Assembly: GCA_010094045.1 (NCBI GenBank) | Contig: ML986661.1 | Location: forward strand, 35,503 to 93,360 | Source of the DNA: Lojkania enalia | Taxonomy: Eukaryota; Ascomycota; Dothideomycetes; Pleosporales | Length of the DNA: 57,858 nucleotides | Reading direction: 5' to 3' | Shown here: in pieces, positions 33,057-43,689 of the stretch | How the letters are laid out: each line of letters begins with the position of its first letter | Position numbering within the stretch: position 1 is the stretch's first letter | Notes under the pieces: generated by a model | What the model was told of the DNA's origin: nothing | The model's database searches: none | The model's input: the letters and a program-made list of their open reading frames with translations, nothing else | Made by a program: the position numbers and the translations under genes

Positions 33057-34918
33057 ATGGGTCCCCGCGGCGAGGCTGCCGACTACTACAGCGGTACGCC
33101 ACAGCAGGATCCCTCGTCCTATCAGATGCAGGAACCAAACTACCCGCCCCAGCAGCCACCTCAGTACGGCCAGAACTACGCGCAGCCTCCGCCCGCCCCA
33201 CCACCAAATGGGAATCAGAGCTACGGCCAATATCAACCCAATTATGGGGAGAAGCTAAACTTTGATCAAGCGTTCCAGATCCAGAGACCGAAGTGGCACG
33301 ACTTGTGGGCAGGCCTACTAGTAGGCGATGATGGATGGCGTGAGCTTGTGTGCAGCAACGGCTAACACGTGCAGTTCATCGCTGTCTTCTTAGGATATGT
33401 TGCAGTGTCGGGCATTGCGATTCAGGGCTACTGTGAGTTCACCCGACTATTTCATCTGAAACGATTGTTGATAATTTATAGCACATACCATCTCATTCAA
33501 CGGTGGCATCTATGGCAGCCAGAATACGTTCGGCTTGGACAGCAACACGGTCATTCTCTTCGCATTTGTGCTGGTGGTTGCCATTATCCTCAGCTACGCG
33601 TATATGTGGGCTGCGCGTGCCTTTACTAAGCAGTTTATCTGGGTAGGCTTACTTGGAATCTCCAAATCATGCACTGGAAGCTAACAGCGTTGCGATTGAT
33701 AGATAACCGGCATTCTCAACGTCGTCTTCGGCTTCGTCACTGCCATTTACATGCTCTCGCGAAAATACTGGTCTGGAGGAATCGTCTTCCTCCTCTTCTC
33801 GATCTTCGCCCTCATTTGCTTCATTTCCTGGATACCGAGGATTCCATTCTCTGTATTAATGTTGCAGACCGCTATCGATGTTTCAAAGAAATACGGCCAC
33901 GTCTACATCGTTTCCCTCATCGGAGGAATTTTGGCGGCTGCGTTTGGGGCATGGTATTCAGTCACACTTGTTGCAATCTATGTCAAGTATGAGCCGGGTA
34001 ACAATCCAGCCTGCAGCACGGGGGCGGGAGGGTGCAGTTCTGGAAAAGTGATTGGGCTAATAGTATTCGTCACGTTCGCCATGTATTGGATCTCGGAGGT
34101 AGGTTCGTCATTTTCCTGCAGATAAATACAATAAGCTGACTAGATGTAGTGGTTGAAGAATACTATCCATACGACCATCTCCGGAGTGTACGGATCGTGG
34201 TATTTTTGCTCACACAACTTCCCGAAAGGCGCCACTCGCGGTGCATTTAAGCGATCAGTGACGTACAGTTTCGGTAGCATTAGCCTGGGAAGCTTGCTGG
34301 TGGCCATCATCAACTGCCTGCGTCAGCTCTGCTCCATTGCTCAACAGCAAGCGAGGCAAGACGGCAACATGATCGGGGTCGCCCTCTTTTGTTGTCTGCA
34401 GTGCTTCATCGCAATCCTCGACTGGGCTGTGCAGTTCCTAAATAGATATGCATTCTCGCACATTGCCCTGTACGGAAAGTCGTACATTGCAGCGGCAAAG
34501 GACACTTGGAAGTAAGTGGTCACCCGAGGCTTAGGTGTAGAGCGCAAAATTAACAGATGGCAGGATGATCAAAGACCGCGGAATTGATGCGCTCGTCAAC
34601 GAGTGCCTTATCGGACCTGTGCTCAGCATGGGCGCAATTTTCATCGGGTACGCCTGTGCGCTGCTCGCATACCTCTACCTCCTCTTCACGTCGCCGGCGT
34701 ACAACCAGGACGGGACATACACTCCGGTGGTAGTTGCATTTGCGTTTGTGATTGGGCTGCAAATCTGCCAGATCTTCACGACGCCGTTGAGCAGCGGGGT
34801 GGACACTATCTTCGTGGCGATGGCGTGGGATCCGGAAGTGATGATGAGAGACCACCCGGACCTGTACGGACGGATGGTGGCGGTGTATCCGCACGTTCAA
34901 CAGGCGATACACGCGTGA
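33057..34918 (+). CDS. PNS1: PNS1 / choline-transporter-like plasma-membrane protein, 531 aa, 6 exons
   Basis: Exons 33057-33320, 33375-33432, 33482-33642, 33703-34098, 34150-34511 and 34564-34918 splice in frame; the five introns are 49-60 nt, mostly with CTAAC/CTGAC-type branch sites. The cytosolic N-terminus (residues 1-80) is rich in Pro, Gln and Tyr (PPQQPPQYGQNY). About ten hydrophobic spans follow from WHDLWAGLLFIAVFLGY onward. The C-terminal region carries the conserved SLC44/CTL landmarks: an FCSHNFPKGAT-like loop, FNRYAF-type segment (LNRYAFSHIALYGKSY), and DTIFVAMAWDPE. Yeast Pns1 and metazoan CTL proteins define the family; choline transport by the fungal members is not firmly established. 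Length fits the family. Confidence 0.92.
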
Positions 34919-36112
34919 GGACTCAGGAGTCGCAAACGATTGGGGGGGAGGATATTCGGGGCCGGCATGATATAATTTTTTTTCAACCTCGGTGTTCACA
35001 TACGAACAGCCGCGCACGCGGACAGTCACCAATCGGATGTGGTAATTAAGCCACAGCTAGTGGATACTGGTGGGGAATTAGTGATTTGCAGGACAAGCGA
35101 AACATGGGGTTGGGTGGGTCAGAGTTTCTCTCCACGAACGAATAGTCAGTAATTGCACCTTTGTATGAGGGCCGAGTAGTGGAGTAGGAGTGGACTGCCG
35201 CTCACGAGGTCAACGGCGACGGACTCTGTCTTCAAGCAGTCCGGCTGTCTTGGCGCCCAGTCTAGACTGCGGGAGCGGCCTCGCGGGAAGCTATCCAGAC
35301 CCGTAGCTATGACGTACCACTTTTATCGCAATTGGACTACGACATATCCGTACGTCGGAGTACTCTGTAATGGTATAGTCGAAGCTGGTGTGTATATTGG
35401 ACTATGAATGATGATTGCATCATGGCCGCGACTCGAGCTCCACGGCCGACAGCGAACCCGCGCCCCCTCCCCCAACAACTGGAGTTGGGCAGCAATCGTT
35501 GCTGCGGCATTAATAAGTTGTATCGCGAGACTCTCCACGTCCCTGAACAGACAGACAGACGGACAGCCTCGAGTGTGGCATTATTACATTATAATAGTGC
35601 ACCCACTCCTCCCACGCACATCGCCCGTAGATATCTAGAGCGTACCTGCTTGCTTTTGCGCCGCCTGTCACCTGCTCTTGCCCTTGCCGACGGGCAGCCA
35701 ATAGTCGCGCCTGCCCGCCTGCGCCCGGTTGTCACCGCCAACTGCGGGGTCCCTGCCCGCCGGGCACAGTTAGGACAGCTCAACCTCCGTCACCGTCACT
35801 GTCACAGGCTCACAGGCTCACACGCCCACGGTCCTCGGCCTTCGACCTTTACCCTTTCCAGCCCGCCGCCTTACTCGCCTTGAAACCACTCGCCAGCGAC
35901 GACGACTGCACGACAACTGCACCATCACTGCACCATCACTGCACGCCGGGTCCTTCGCCGCACACCGCAGTTTGGCCTTTTCGAACCGACCAAGTAAGCC
36001 GCAAACCCCCCAAGACACCTTTCAATCCTTTATACGTCCACGAGAGCCTCTCCCACGCTGACAGTTGCCCCCTTTCTAAGTCTACCCCCCCCCCGGAGCT
36101 GCTCCTTCCTTG
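34919..36112. other. Intergenic region upstream of mannitol-1-phosphate dehydrogenase
   Basis: About 1.2 kb. Open frames at 35404-35883 and neighbours are C-rich, overlap on both strands and look like chance frames in GC- and pyrimidine-rich promoter DNA. The distal part (34919-35100) holds the PNS1 3' region. A C10 run is present at 36085-36094. Confidence 0.55.
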
Positions 36113-36120
36113 TATAAAAA
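36113..36120 (+). promoter_or_regulatory. TATA box of the mannitol-1-phosphate dehydrogenase gene
   Basis: TATAAAAA at 36113-36120, 175 bp before the start codon. It is followed by a pyrimidine- and CACA-rich leader, the usual layout of a strongly expressed ascomycete gene. Confidence 0.55.
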
Positions 36121-36294
36121 CAAAAGCCCGCCCGCATTCCACTCACACACACACGCACTCGCACCACCGCCGCTGCCACTAGATAAAACGCTGCCGTTGC
36201 CTGCCCGCCCGTCCACTCAACTCTCCCTCCGCCAATTGCAATTGCTCCTGTCCCATCCTCAATTCCCGCCAGCTAAACCGACTACTACAACACC

Positions 36295-37485
36295 ATGCCT
36301 TTCGAGAAGAAGGCAGTCCACTTCGGCGGCGGCAACATTGGCCGCGGCTTCGTCGCCGAGTTCCTGCACAACTCGGGCTTCGAGGTCGTCTTCGTCGATG
36401 TCATGGACAGCATTATCAACGCCCTCCAGAGCACCCCCTCGTACACCGTCACCGAGATCGGCGAGGAGGGCGAGCGCAAGTTCACCATCGACCATTACCG
36501 TGCCATAAACAGTAAATACGACATGCCCAAGGTCGTCGAGGAGATCGCCTCCGCCGACGTTGTCACCTGCGCCGTCGGCCCCAATATCCTCAAGTTCATC
36601 GCCGAGCCCGTGGCAAAGGCCATTGAGGCCCGCACCCTCGACTACCCACTCGCCGTCATCGCCTGCGAGAACGCCATCAACGCCACCACCACATGGCGGG
36701 GCTTCATCGAGAAGTACATTGAGGAGAAGCTGAACAAGGACACTCTTGAAGACATTGATAAGCGCGCCCGCTATGCCAACTCGGCCATTGACCGCATCGT
36801 CCCACACCAGGACCCCGACGCCGGTCTCAACGTCAAGATCGAGAAGTTCTATGAGTGGTGCGTCGAGCAGGTGCCCTTCGAGAACGGCGGCAACAAGCCC
36901 GATATCAAGGGCGTGCACTACGTGGACGATCTTGAGCCCTACATTGAGCGCAAGCTCTTCACCGTCAACACCTCGCACGCCGCCGCCGCTTACTATGGCT
37001 ACAACCGCGGCAAGAAGCTAATCCACGAGGCCATGCACGACAAGGAGATCCACGACATTGTGCGGGAGTGCGTGCGGGAGACAGCCCACCTAATCGTTAA
37101 CAAGCACGGCATCAGCGTGCAGGAACAAAGCGAGTACGTCGAGACCATCATCGAGCGCATCTCCAACCCCGCCCTCGAGGACAAGGTCGAGCGTGTCGGC
37201 CGGGCGCCCCTCCGCAAGCTGTCCCGCAAGGAGCGCTTCATTGGCCCCGCCGCGCACCTTATCGAGCGGGGCGACAGCGCCGAGGCCCTCCTCGGTGCTA
37301 TCGAGATGGCTCTGCGCTTCCAGAACGTCGAGGGCGACGATGAGTCGTTCGAGCTCGCCAAGATCCTCAAAGAGAACAACGCTGAGGATGCCACGTCCAA
37401 GATTACCGGTCTTGACAAGGACCACGGTCTATACGCATTGGTTGTACCGGTCGTTGCTAAGGTGCAGAAGAGCTCTTCCCTGTAA
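36295..37485 (+). CDS. mpdA: Mannitol-1-phosphate 5-dehydrogenase, 396 aa
   Basis: It interconverts fructose 6-phosphate and mannitol 1-phosphate with NAD(H) in the cytosol, the entry step of fungal mannitol synthesis. Single exon, 396 aa, close to the usual fungal length. The N-terminal Rossmann motif is [11 protein letters not shown] (residues 9-19). The C-terminal domain carries the long-chain polyol dehydrogenase active-site signature, Lys220-x4-Asn225-x2-His228 in [14 protein letters not shown]. Further family blocks are CENAINAT and VDRIVP-like [12 protein letters not shown]. The start is in good context (ACACCATGCC) behind a 175-bp TATA-to-ATG interval. The codon usage is strongly C-biased at third positions compared with neighbours, suggesting high expression. 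A long antisense frame over it is a shadow of that bias. Confidence 0.96.
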   Translation: MPFEKKAVHFGGGNIGRGFVAEFLHNSGFEVVFVDVMDSIINALQSTPSYTVTEIGEEGERKFTIDHYRAINSKYDMPKVVEEIASADVVTCAVGPNILKFIAEPVAKAIEARTLDYPLAVIACENAINATTTWRGFIEKYIEEKLNKDTLEDIDKRARYANSAIDRIVPHQDPDAGLNVKIEKFYEWCVEQVPFENGGNKPDIKGVHYVDDLEPYIERKLFTVNTSHAAAAYYGYNRGKKLIHEAMHDKEIHDIVRECVRETAHLIVNKHGISVQEQSEYVETIIERISNPALEDKVERVGRAPLRKLSRKERFIGPAAHLIERGDSAEALLGAIEMALRFQNVEGDDESFELAKILKENNAEDATSKITGLDKDHGLYALVVPVVAKVQKSSSL

Positions 37486-38799
37486 GTTAGTGGTACCGAT
37501 CAGCAACGCGAGAGGTCGTTGGCTGGAACGAGAGTCCAAGCGGCGTGTGTGCAGTGTGCAATTAGAACGGTTAGAAATCACCGAGTCTGTTGAAAATCTT
37601 ACAGTATGCCGTAGCTGCGGCGGGGATGGTTTTACCGCGAATGCCTACGCTATGGATTATGGATTATACGAAATGAGATATGATTAATGTCCCTCGTCTG
37701 TTTACTGCGCATGTGTGTATGTGATGTGTCACTTTTCACGCCGCGTTCATTGCGTAATTGAAATGCCTTCTTTTCCCTCTTGGATTGGGAAGTTACCTAG
37801 CGAGGGCTCGAGGCATATAAGCATTGATCTCCAAGCCTACTGTCTTTCTTTTTTTTTTTTTTTTTTTTTCTCGGAGTGACTTAGTTCTGAAAAATAGGGA
37901 ATAGAGAAATATCGCGGATAGAGACCACGGTGAGTTGTAGAAGGTTGCTTTATAGGTCCGAAATATGAAAGAGGAATGGGAATGGTAGAACGTGGAGTTT
38001 TGAGGATTAGAATAGAGTATTCTTGTAGGTTAAAAAGAGCATGGAATGATTCATAACGGTGGCTGGGAGTTATTGTTCACGGTCTAGTTTGCGAGACTAA
38101 AAATAAAAGTAAAAGAGAATGCTATAGCGGATTGGATCGCGGACTTAGCGACGAAGTTGTATGTGAGACCAAAAGTCGGGTGTAGTATAGTTTATGGGCC
38201 TTGCTTGGTGGGGGTACGGACCTCCAGACGCCCTCTTTATGCTGGATGCTATTTTCTTGAAATAAAATGGTTTGCTCTTTAGGGCAAGGGAGTTCAAGCT
38301 TGAGTGAAGACGGAGTCATGATCGGCTGGGCTATAGGAGTTCGGCGTGAGTGCAAAAGAGGAATAGTGAAGGGGAATAGCGGATTGGGGATTCGAGGCAC
38401 CAAGAACCTGGCGAGATAATAGACGACTGTTGGAAACCTCGTTCGTTCGTATGGGGCTCTTGTCACGGAACGCTCACGTGCGGCTGGTTAAATGCACTTC
38501 AGGCAGTCAACTCTATTACTACGTACTACGTGTGGATATCAAGACGTTGCTTGAAGACCCAAGATATCTACATTGTGCAGGTTTTTATAGGGGCTAGATC
38601 TGTGCTGCTGCACGGACTAGCCGGGTTGGAGAAACCTTCCTTCATCATAGTCGTGCCGTGTCAACTTATACTCTAGCTAGCAGTAAGTTTAGTAGCTGTC
38701 GCTAGCAGCTGGTTTGGGTATTATGGCAGGAGCAGTATAGGTACAGAGGTGTCGCGGTGTTACCATGACAATAGCTTAAAGAAGTTAGACTTATTACTA
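37486..38799. other. Intergenic between mannitol-1-phosphate dehydrogenase and RIP DNA
   Basis: 1.3 kb. A T-tract of about 20 bases lies at 37849-37869. A minus-strand frame of 114 codons (38122-38466) has no motif and atypical composition; I do not call it a gene. Composition is normal until about 38800, where TA-rich RIP DNA begins. Confidence 0.6.
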
Positions 38800-40090
38800 A
38801 CGTTGTTTATATAAGGACTCGTTCTCGTTAAATTAGATAGATGTTGGCTTCTTTTATCTAATCGTACAATTAATATATTAAAGATATAAGAAGGATTACT
38901 TTTATAATATTATAGGATAGTAGAAGTTTTAATAATTAAACTTATATTCCTAATCTATAGTATAAAAGTAATAGAGAAGAGAAGGTTATATTATAGGTAA
39001 ATATCTACGAACTACTATATACGCTTCTATAGATCGAGCGTATAACTATATACGCTATATAGTTATTAAAAAGTAGAATATAAGTTAAAATTAACGTTAA
39101 TTCTAATTATATAGTCGATATTTATAAGTATTATATAATTATAAAATAGCTAATCTAGACTCTTTCTAGATATATTAAAATATAGCCTATAATAGATTAT
39201 ATATAAAAATATAGTTTATATTTATAGAAAGATCTATTATATATTTAACTAAAATAATCTTAACATAATTTTTTAAAACTATTAAATTATAGATATATAG
39301 AATTATTATTAAAGCTTTTAATTATTTAAATATAACCTCTTATAGATATTTTATAATAGAAATCTACTATAAATATAATTAATAGTAGATTATTTAGTTT
39401 TATATTAAAAGTATTATAAACTTATATTTATTAAAATAGATTTTTTTTAGTTAGAATTTTCTAACTATTAATATTCTAAACTAGTTATCTCTAAAAATAA
39501 CTAATATAAAGTTAAAAAACTAATAAATTACTAGTTATAATAAATTATCTAAAATTAATAGCTTTTTTCTAAATATCTATTTAAATAAGTAGATTATAGC
39601 TTTATATTTAATTAATAGATATAAGAAATAAATATTAATAGAACTTTAGTAGGTAATTATAATTAAAACTATTTATAATCTATTTTAACTAATTAATTAC
39701 TATTTAGAATAATAGTATATTTTATTTAGTAGAATATTATTATAGTTTTCTACTAATAAAAACTAAAGTTAAGTTATTTATAGCTAGTATTATATATATA
39801 GTTAGTTAAGTAATAGTAGATAGTTTAATAAGAGACCCTAGAAATTATATTTACTTTTCCGCCTACTAAAAATATATAATACTAGTTATATTAATAGAAT
39901 AAACTATTTATATATATATATATTATTTATTTATAAAATATATTAATCCATATTTTTAATATAATTTATTATTATATAATTAAATAGAAAGTTATAATAT
40001 TAAATTATTTAAGAAATAATAAGAAAAGATACTATATTAAAATATTCTACTAGGTCTAATTTATTTTTTGGTAAGATAGTAGCTATACTA
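38800..40090. mobile_element. Heavily RIP-mutated repeat remnant (H1), unclassified
   Basis: The most AT-rich part of the window, practically devoid of CpA and TpG. No translatable motif survives in six frames. Parts recur elsewhere: 38915-39005 matches 42983-43075, and 39215-39345 matches 49974-50105. In the second copy these two parts are adjacent once chromovirus C is removed, so H is a repeat family; H1 carries about 190 bp between them that the other copy lacks. The element class is unknown. Confidence 0.6.
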
Positions 40091-40269
40091 TTTTTTTCGT
40101 TTACGAAGAGACCACTTCGCTTCGCTCCACAATTATATATCTGTAGTTATGCTGCCAAGCTTAAGCAGCTGCACAGCCACCTCCCTACAAATCCACCTCA
40201 AACTCCAAAGTTTCTTTCTAAACCCATTTCGAAATTGTCTATAAAATCAAGCTAACAGACCACCAAATA

Positions 40270-41020
40270 ATGATGGAAGCGTTTAAAGGTGATGCAATTA
40301 GTGCGATCAAACAAGTACCGGGTCTATTCATCTCTGAGTAACGTGTCACTTTGCCGCATTGAACAACGATCGTACTGATATATGAGTAGTATAACCGCAC
40401 CACGTTCTCCAGATATACTAAGCAAGCATGGCATCACTCATGTGCTGAGTTTGACAAGCCAGCGGGACCGCCCCCAAATTGCAGAAGAGCTAGGGATACA
40501 GCAACTACACTTAGAGATCGAAGACAACCCATTCGAAGATTTGCTAATGTCACTGGACGGAATATGTGCGTGGATCGACGATGCGCTTAGCTCGGGTAGG
40601 GATCGAGAAATTGGGGTCTTGGTTCACTGTCTCCAAGGCATTTCACGGAGCGGGGCAATCATTGTCGCGTACCTGATGCGCACACGCTCCATCGACTACG
40701 ATGCCGCCTTTAATTTTGCTAGGAAATCGCGCTCGCTTATTACTCCAAACAGCGGGTTTGCGGAACAGCTTCGACTTTGGCAGCAGATGGGATACACCAT
40801 CTATGAGAAGGCCAGCGAAGGCGGTGAGGAAAACGGTGCCCCAAAGATGAAGCAACAATATGAAGAGTGGAAAGCGAACAGGGGGATTCTGCTTTCCAAA
40901 GGAGAAGAAGCAAAGCAACAATTGATAAGGAAGAGCATGGCAGATATGGCAGCACGATTTGGGAGACAAAGGATAGAGTTGAAAGAGAAGAACGAAGCAG
41001 AAAGTAGCGCAGGACAATAA
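40270..41020 (+). CDS. Dual-specificity protein phosphatase, 233 aa, 2 exons
   Basis: Exon 1 40270-40337 and exon 2 40387-41020 join across a 49-nt intron (GTAACG donor, CTGAT branch site, GAG acceptor), giving VPGLFIS-DSITAPRSPDIL in frame, the usual N-terminal strand of the fold. The catalytic P-loop is VHCLQGISRSG: Cys104 is the nucleophile and Arg110 binds phosphate. Asp69 in EIEDNPFEDLL is the likely general acid. The C-terminal ~60 residues are charged and helical (KMKQQYEEWKANRGILLSK). It would remove phosphate from Ser/Thr/Tyr residues; the substrate is unknown. The gene occupies a strip of about 1 kb between two RIP-mutated repeat blocks, yet reads intact with normal composition. Two adjacent ATGs (40270, 40273) are possible starts. 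Confidence 0.88.
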
Positions 41021-41117
41021 GCAAGACCGGACCAGCTCGTCAAATTTCTTGCTATTAGTTAGAAATCTATTATGATCCTTGGACGACCAAAACTGCTATA
41101 AGATAATTGTTAACGTA

Positions 41118-42979
41118 CAGCACAAGCGAGCTGATCACCCAAGCGAGCTGATCATGATGCCAAGACCCTACCAAAATCGCGATAATTATACTTTGCAGCA
41201 TCATGCTACAACCAACAACTGCAGAATCAATTCAGAAAGAAGCTAGAATACAGCTTGCACTCCAAGCTCTTTAACAAGACGCGACACTAACTATGCGTCG
41301 CGTTGCATCAATCTATAATATCTCCCAAAGTACACTTAGTACACGAAGGCGAGGAACAGCTCTACAACACGATTGCCGGCCTAATTCAATAAAGCTTAGT
41401 AAGACTAAGGAGTGGGTGATTGTTCAGCATATACTAGATCTAGATATAAGAGGATTTCCGCCGCGGCTTGCTACTGTTTAAGATATAGCTAATTTACTGC
41501 TAGCTGCGCGCTCTACTAGCTAGGTTAGAAAGAACTAGGTAGAGAACTTTATTAAACGTACGCCTAAGCTTAAGGTTAAATTTAATTAAAAGTACAACTA
41601 TTTAAGAGCTAAATGTAAGGATTCTAAGGTTATAGGAGGCTGGTTCTACCTTATATAGAATATAAAAGCTAAATATAGTATTATTAACGAAGATATATAT
41701 AACTTTAATAAATTAGGCTTTATAATAGGCGTAATATTAATAAGAGTAGTAGTTACTAGCTCTAAGAGATAGAATCGACTAAAGTAGCTCTAGCTAGGTA
41801 ATTATAAGTAGACTATAGTTATCTAGAGTATTAACGCGATAGAATAGGTGATACTACTTTTTATTATTTTTATAAGTACCTACTACCTCTCTATATAATA
41901 TAAAGAAGATAATATTCTATTAACCTAGGCTATATAGGTTACTAATAATAGCTAGACGATAAATAATATTAGTATTAAATAGTTAAAGTACTTTAATATA
42001 TATATAAAGAATTATACTATTAGTATATATTAATTACTAATTCTTAATAGCTATAAGAGCTACAACTTACTTAAATTTAGGCAGCTCTATAAGAAAAAGA
42101 ATATTATTACTTTCTATATACCTCTATATTTATCGTACCTACTACAGCTACTAGATATAGGTTGTTTCTTACCTTTAAAAACTATGTATAAGCGCTAAAT
42201 TAAGTAGCTAATATATAGTTATATTAACTATATTATAAAAATCAAGTTTTTACCCTACTTTAAAGCAGCTTTTAACGCAGCAATTATAAAGAGTAATATC
42301 TTAAATAGCTTTTAAGGTGCTAGTCTAGTTCTATTTAACTTAAATATAATACTATTAAAGCTTAAAGTTTAACTATATATATTAATACCCTCTATAGTTG
42401 AAAATACCCCTTAGAAGTTAAAAATACTAAGTAATTCTATTAAATTTAGGTCTTAATCTACGTATATTTAATTAAAAGTTTAAAAGTATCTAGATAGCTT
42501 ATCTATTTTAATAGTAGAAGCGTTTAAATAGTTTATAAAAAGTGCTATATATATAATATATAAAAACGGACTATTATATACTTAGGTTACTAAGCTTTAA
42601 ACAGCTAATAAGGCTGCTATATAATATTAATTATATAAAAGAAAGTATATATAGAAGAAAGGTAACCTAATAATTAAAGAAGGCGCTTAATTAACTACTC
42701 TAAAAGAGTTTAACACTCGTACTAATAGAAAGAAGGGTAGAAAGAAGACACGTGTTAATAGAGGCTAGCCGACTTAAAAGTACTATAGGTAGTATAGTAA
42801 GACTAGGTATAACTCACGGACGTGTAAAAATAATACTATAGATATAGAAGAATAGGCTACTATACTATATAGTATAATAGAATATAAGAAAGTATAATAT
42901 TTTACGAAAAGTAGTCGTAATTTTAATATAGTCTTAGTATTATAATCAGCTCGCTTAGGTGATTAGCTCGCTTATACTA
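41118..42979 (+). mobile_element. Pogo/Fot1-like DNA transposon F with both ends (1.86 kb)
   Basis: TA dinucleotides flank 41118 and 42979. The inverted repeats extend for about 50 bp; the left one is intact and the right one differs at nine of the outer 49 positions, every one a CpA to TpA or TpG to TpA change. Each repeat contains two AAGCGAGCTG-type units whose starts lie 17 bp apart. A 550-codon transposase frame (41203-42855) lies between. Size and organisation match Fot1/pogo elements. The first ~380 bp keep normal composition; the rest is RIP-mutated. A partial inverted relative lies at 50660-51225. Confidence 0.9.
41203..42855 (+). pseudogene. Transposase of element F (pogo/Fot1, DDE_1), RIP-inactivated
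   Basis: From ATG 41203 to TAG 42853-42855 one frame runs for 550 codons, the usual Fot1 length, without frameshift, but with many stops that were Gln or Trp codons (the first TAA at codon 24, by CAA to TAA). N-terminal helix-turn-helix region: RRVASIYNISQSTLSTRRRG. Catalytic blocks: EDIYNFNKLGF (41688-41722) and LLILNSYKSYN (42031-42066, equivalent of LLILDGHESHN). LQLLDIGCFLPLK follows near 42136. The C-terminus is a CCHC knuckle remnant (K-Y-YR-stop-YSKTRYNSRTC, 42776-42820). Non-functional. Confidence 0.85.
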
Positions 42980-42981
42980 TA

Positions 42982-43099
42982 TATTATAGGATAGTAGAGG
43001 TTTTAGCGATTAAACTTATAGTTCTAATCTATAGTATAAAAGTAATAGAGAAAGAGAAGAAGGTTATATATAAGAATATAGTTTATATATATAGGGGGA
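42982..43099. mobile_element. Repeat H2, left part, split by chromovirus C
   Basis: Matches 38915-39005 of H1 (AGGATAGTAGAGGTTTTAGC..). It ends with GGGGA, the 5-bp target duplication of chromovirus C, and resumes at 49974. Confidence 0.6.
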
Positions 43100-43468
43100 T
43101 GTTACGAACATCCTTGTAGGAACCCCTATACTAGACCTAATTAAGATTTAGGACTCTATATAGCTAGAAGAATAAGGCTAGTATAAGGCATGTAACGCGT
43201 TTAGTAGTTTAGCTAACTAAGCAACTAAGTATACTTAGTAGCTTAGTTAACTAAGTAACTGAGCAGGAAAATAATAAGGGAACTAAATTGTATTTAACAA
43301 CCTTACAACTCTAATCTTTATAGCTCTTTATAGTTAACTTAAATATCCTTCGTATACTCTACTTATATACTTCTATTATAAGCCTATAAGAATAATACAC
43401 CTCGCAGTATATAATTACTCTTAGTTATTACCCCGCCCTATACTAGGCCAATTAGAAGGGCCGTTATA
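43100..43468 (+). repeat. 5' LTR of chromovirus C (369 bp)
   Basis: Begins TGTTACGAACATCC and ends GGGCCGTTATA (CA changed to TA). Same length as the 3' LTR. The pair differ mostly by C/T and G/A, that is, independent RIP. Confidence 0.92.
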
Positions 43469-43689
43469 CTTTAACTACCCTCGTGAGGCTAGAAGAAGTG
43501 AGACCAGTCAGACTACTCTAGTTATAAGGAAAGAGATACCTTTGGTAAGTAACGTAGGAAACTCACGCAAGTAGAATATTGGGATTAGCTAGTAAAGCCA
43601 CCTCTTTAGAGGTAGGTATAATAACTACATTTATAAGAATGTAGAACGAATTAGCGTAATAATAGAAACAGCTAGTTCTAGTAGACAAA

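Noticed and set aside
35404..35883. 159-codon plus-strand frame upstream of the mannitol-1-phosphate dehydrogenase
   Set aside because: Low-complexity Pro/Arg/His composition in pyrimidine-rich promoter DNA, overlapping frames on both strands, no motif.
36259..36978. 239-codon minus-strand frame rich in Asp, Leu and Val
   Set aside because: It mirrors the C-biased third codon positions of the mannitol-1-phosphate dehydrogenase gene.
38122..38466. 114-codon minus-strand frame
   Set aside because: Pro/Ser/Arg-rich with no domain, poor start context and no splice structure; it could be real but cannot be supported.
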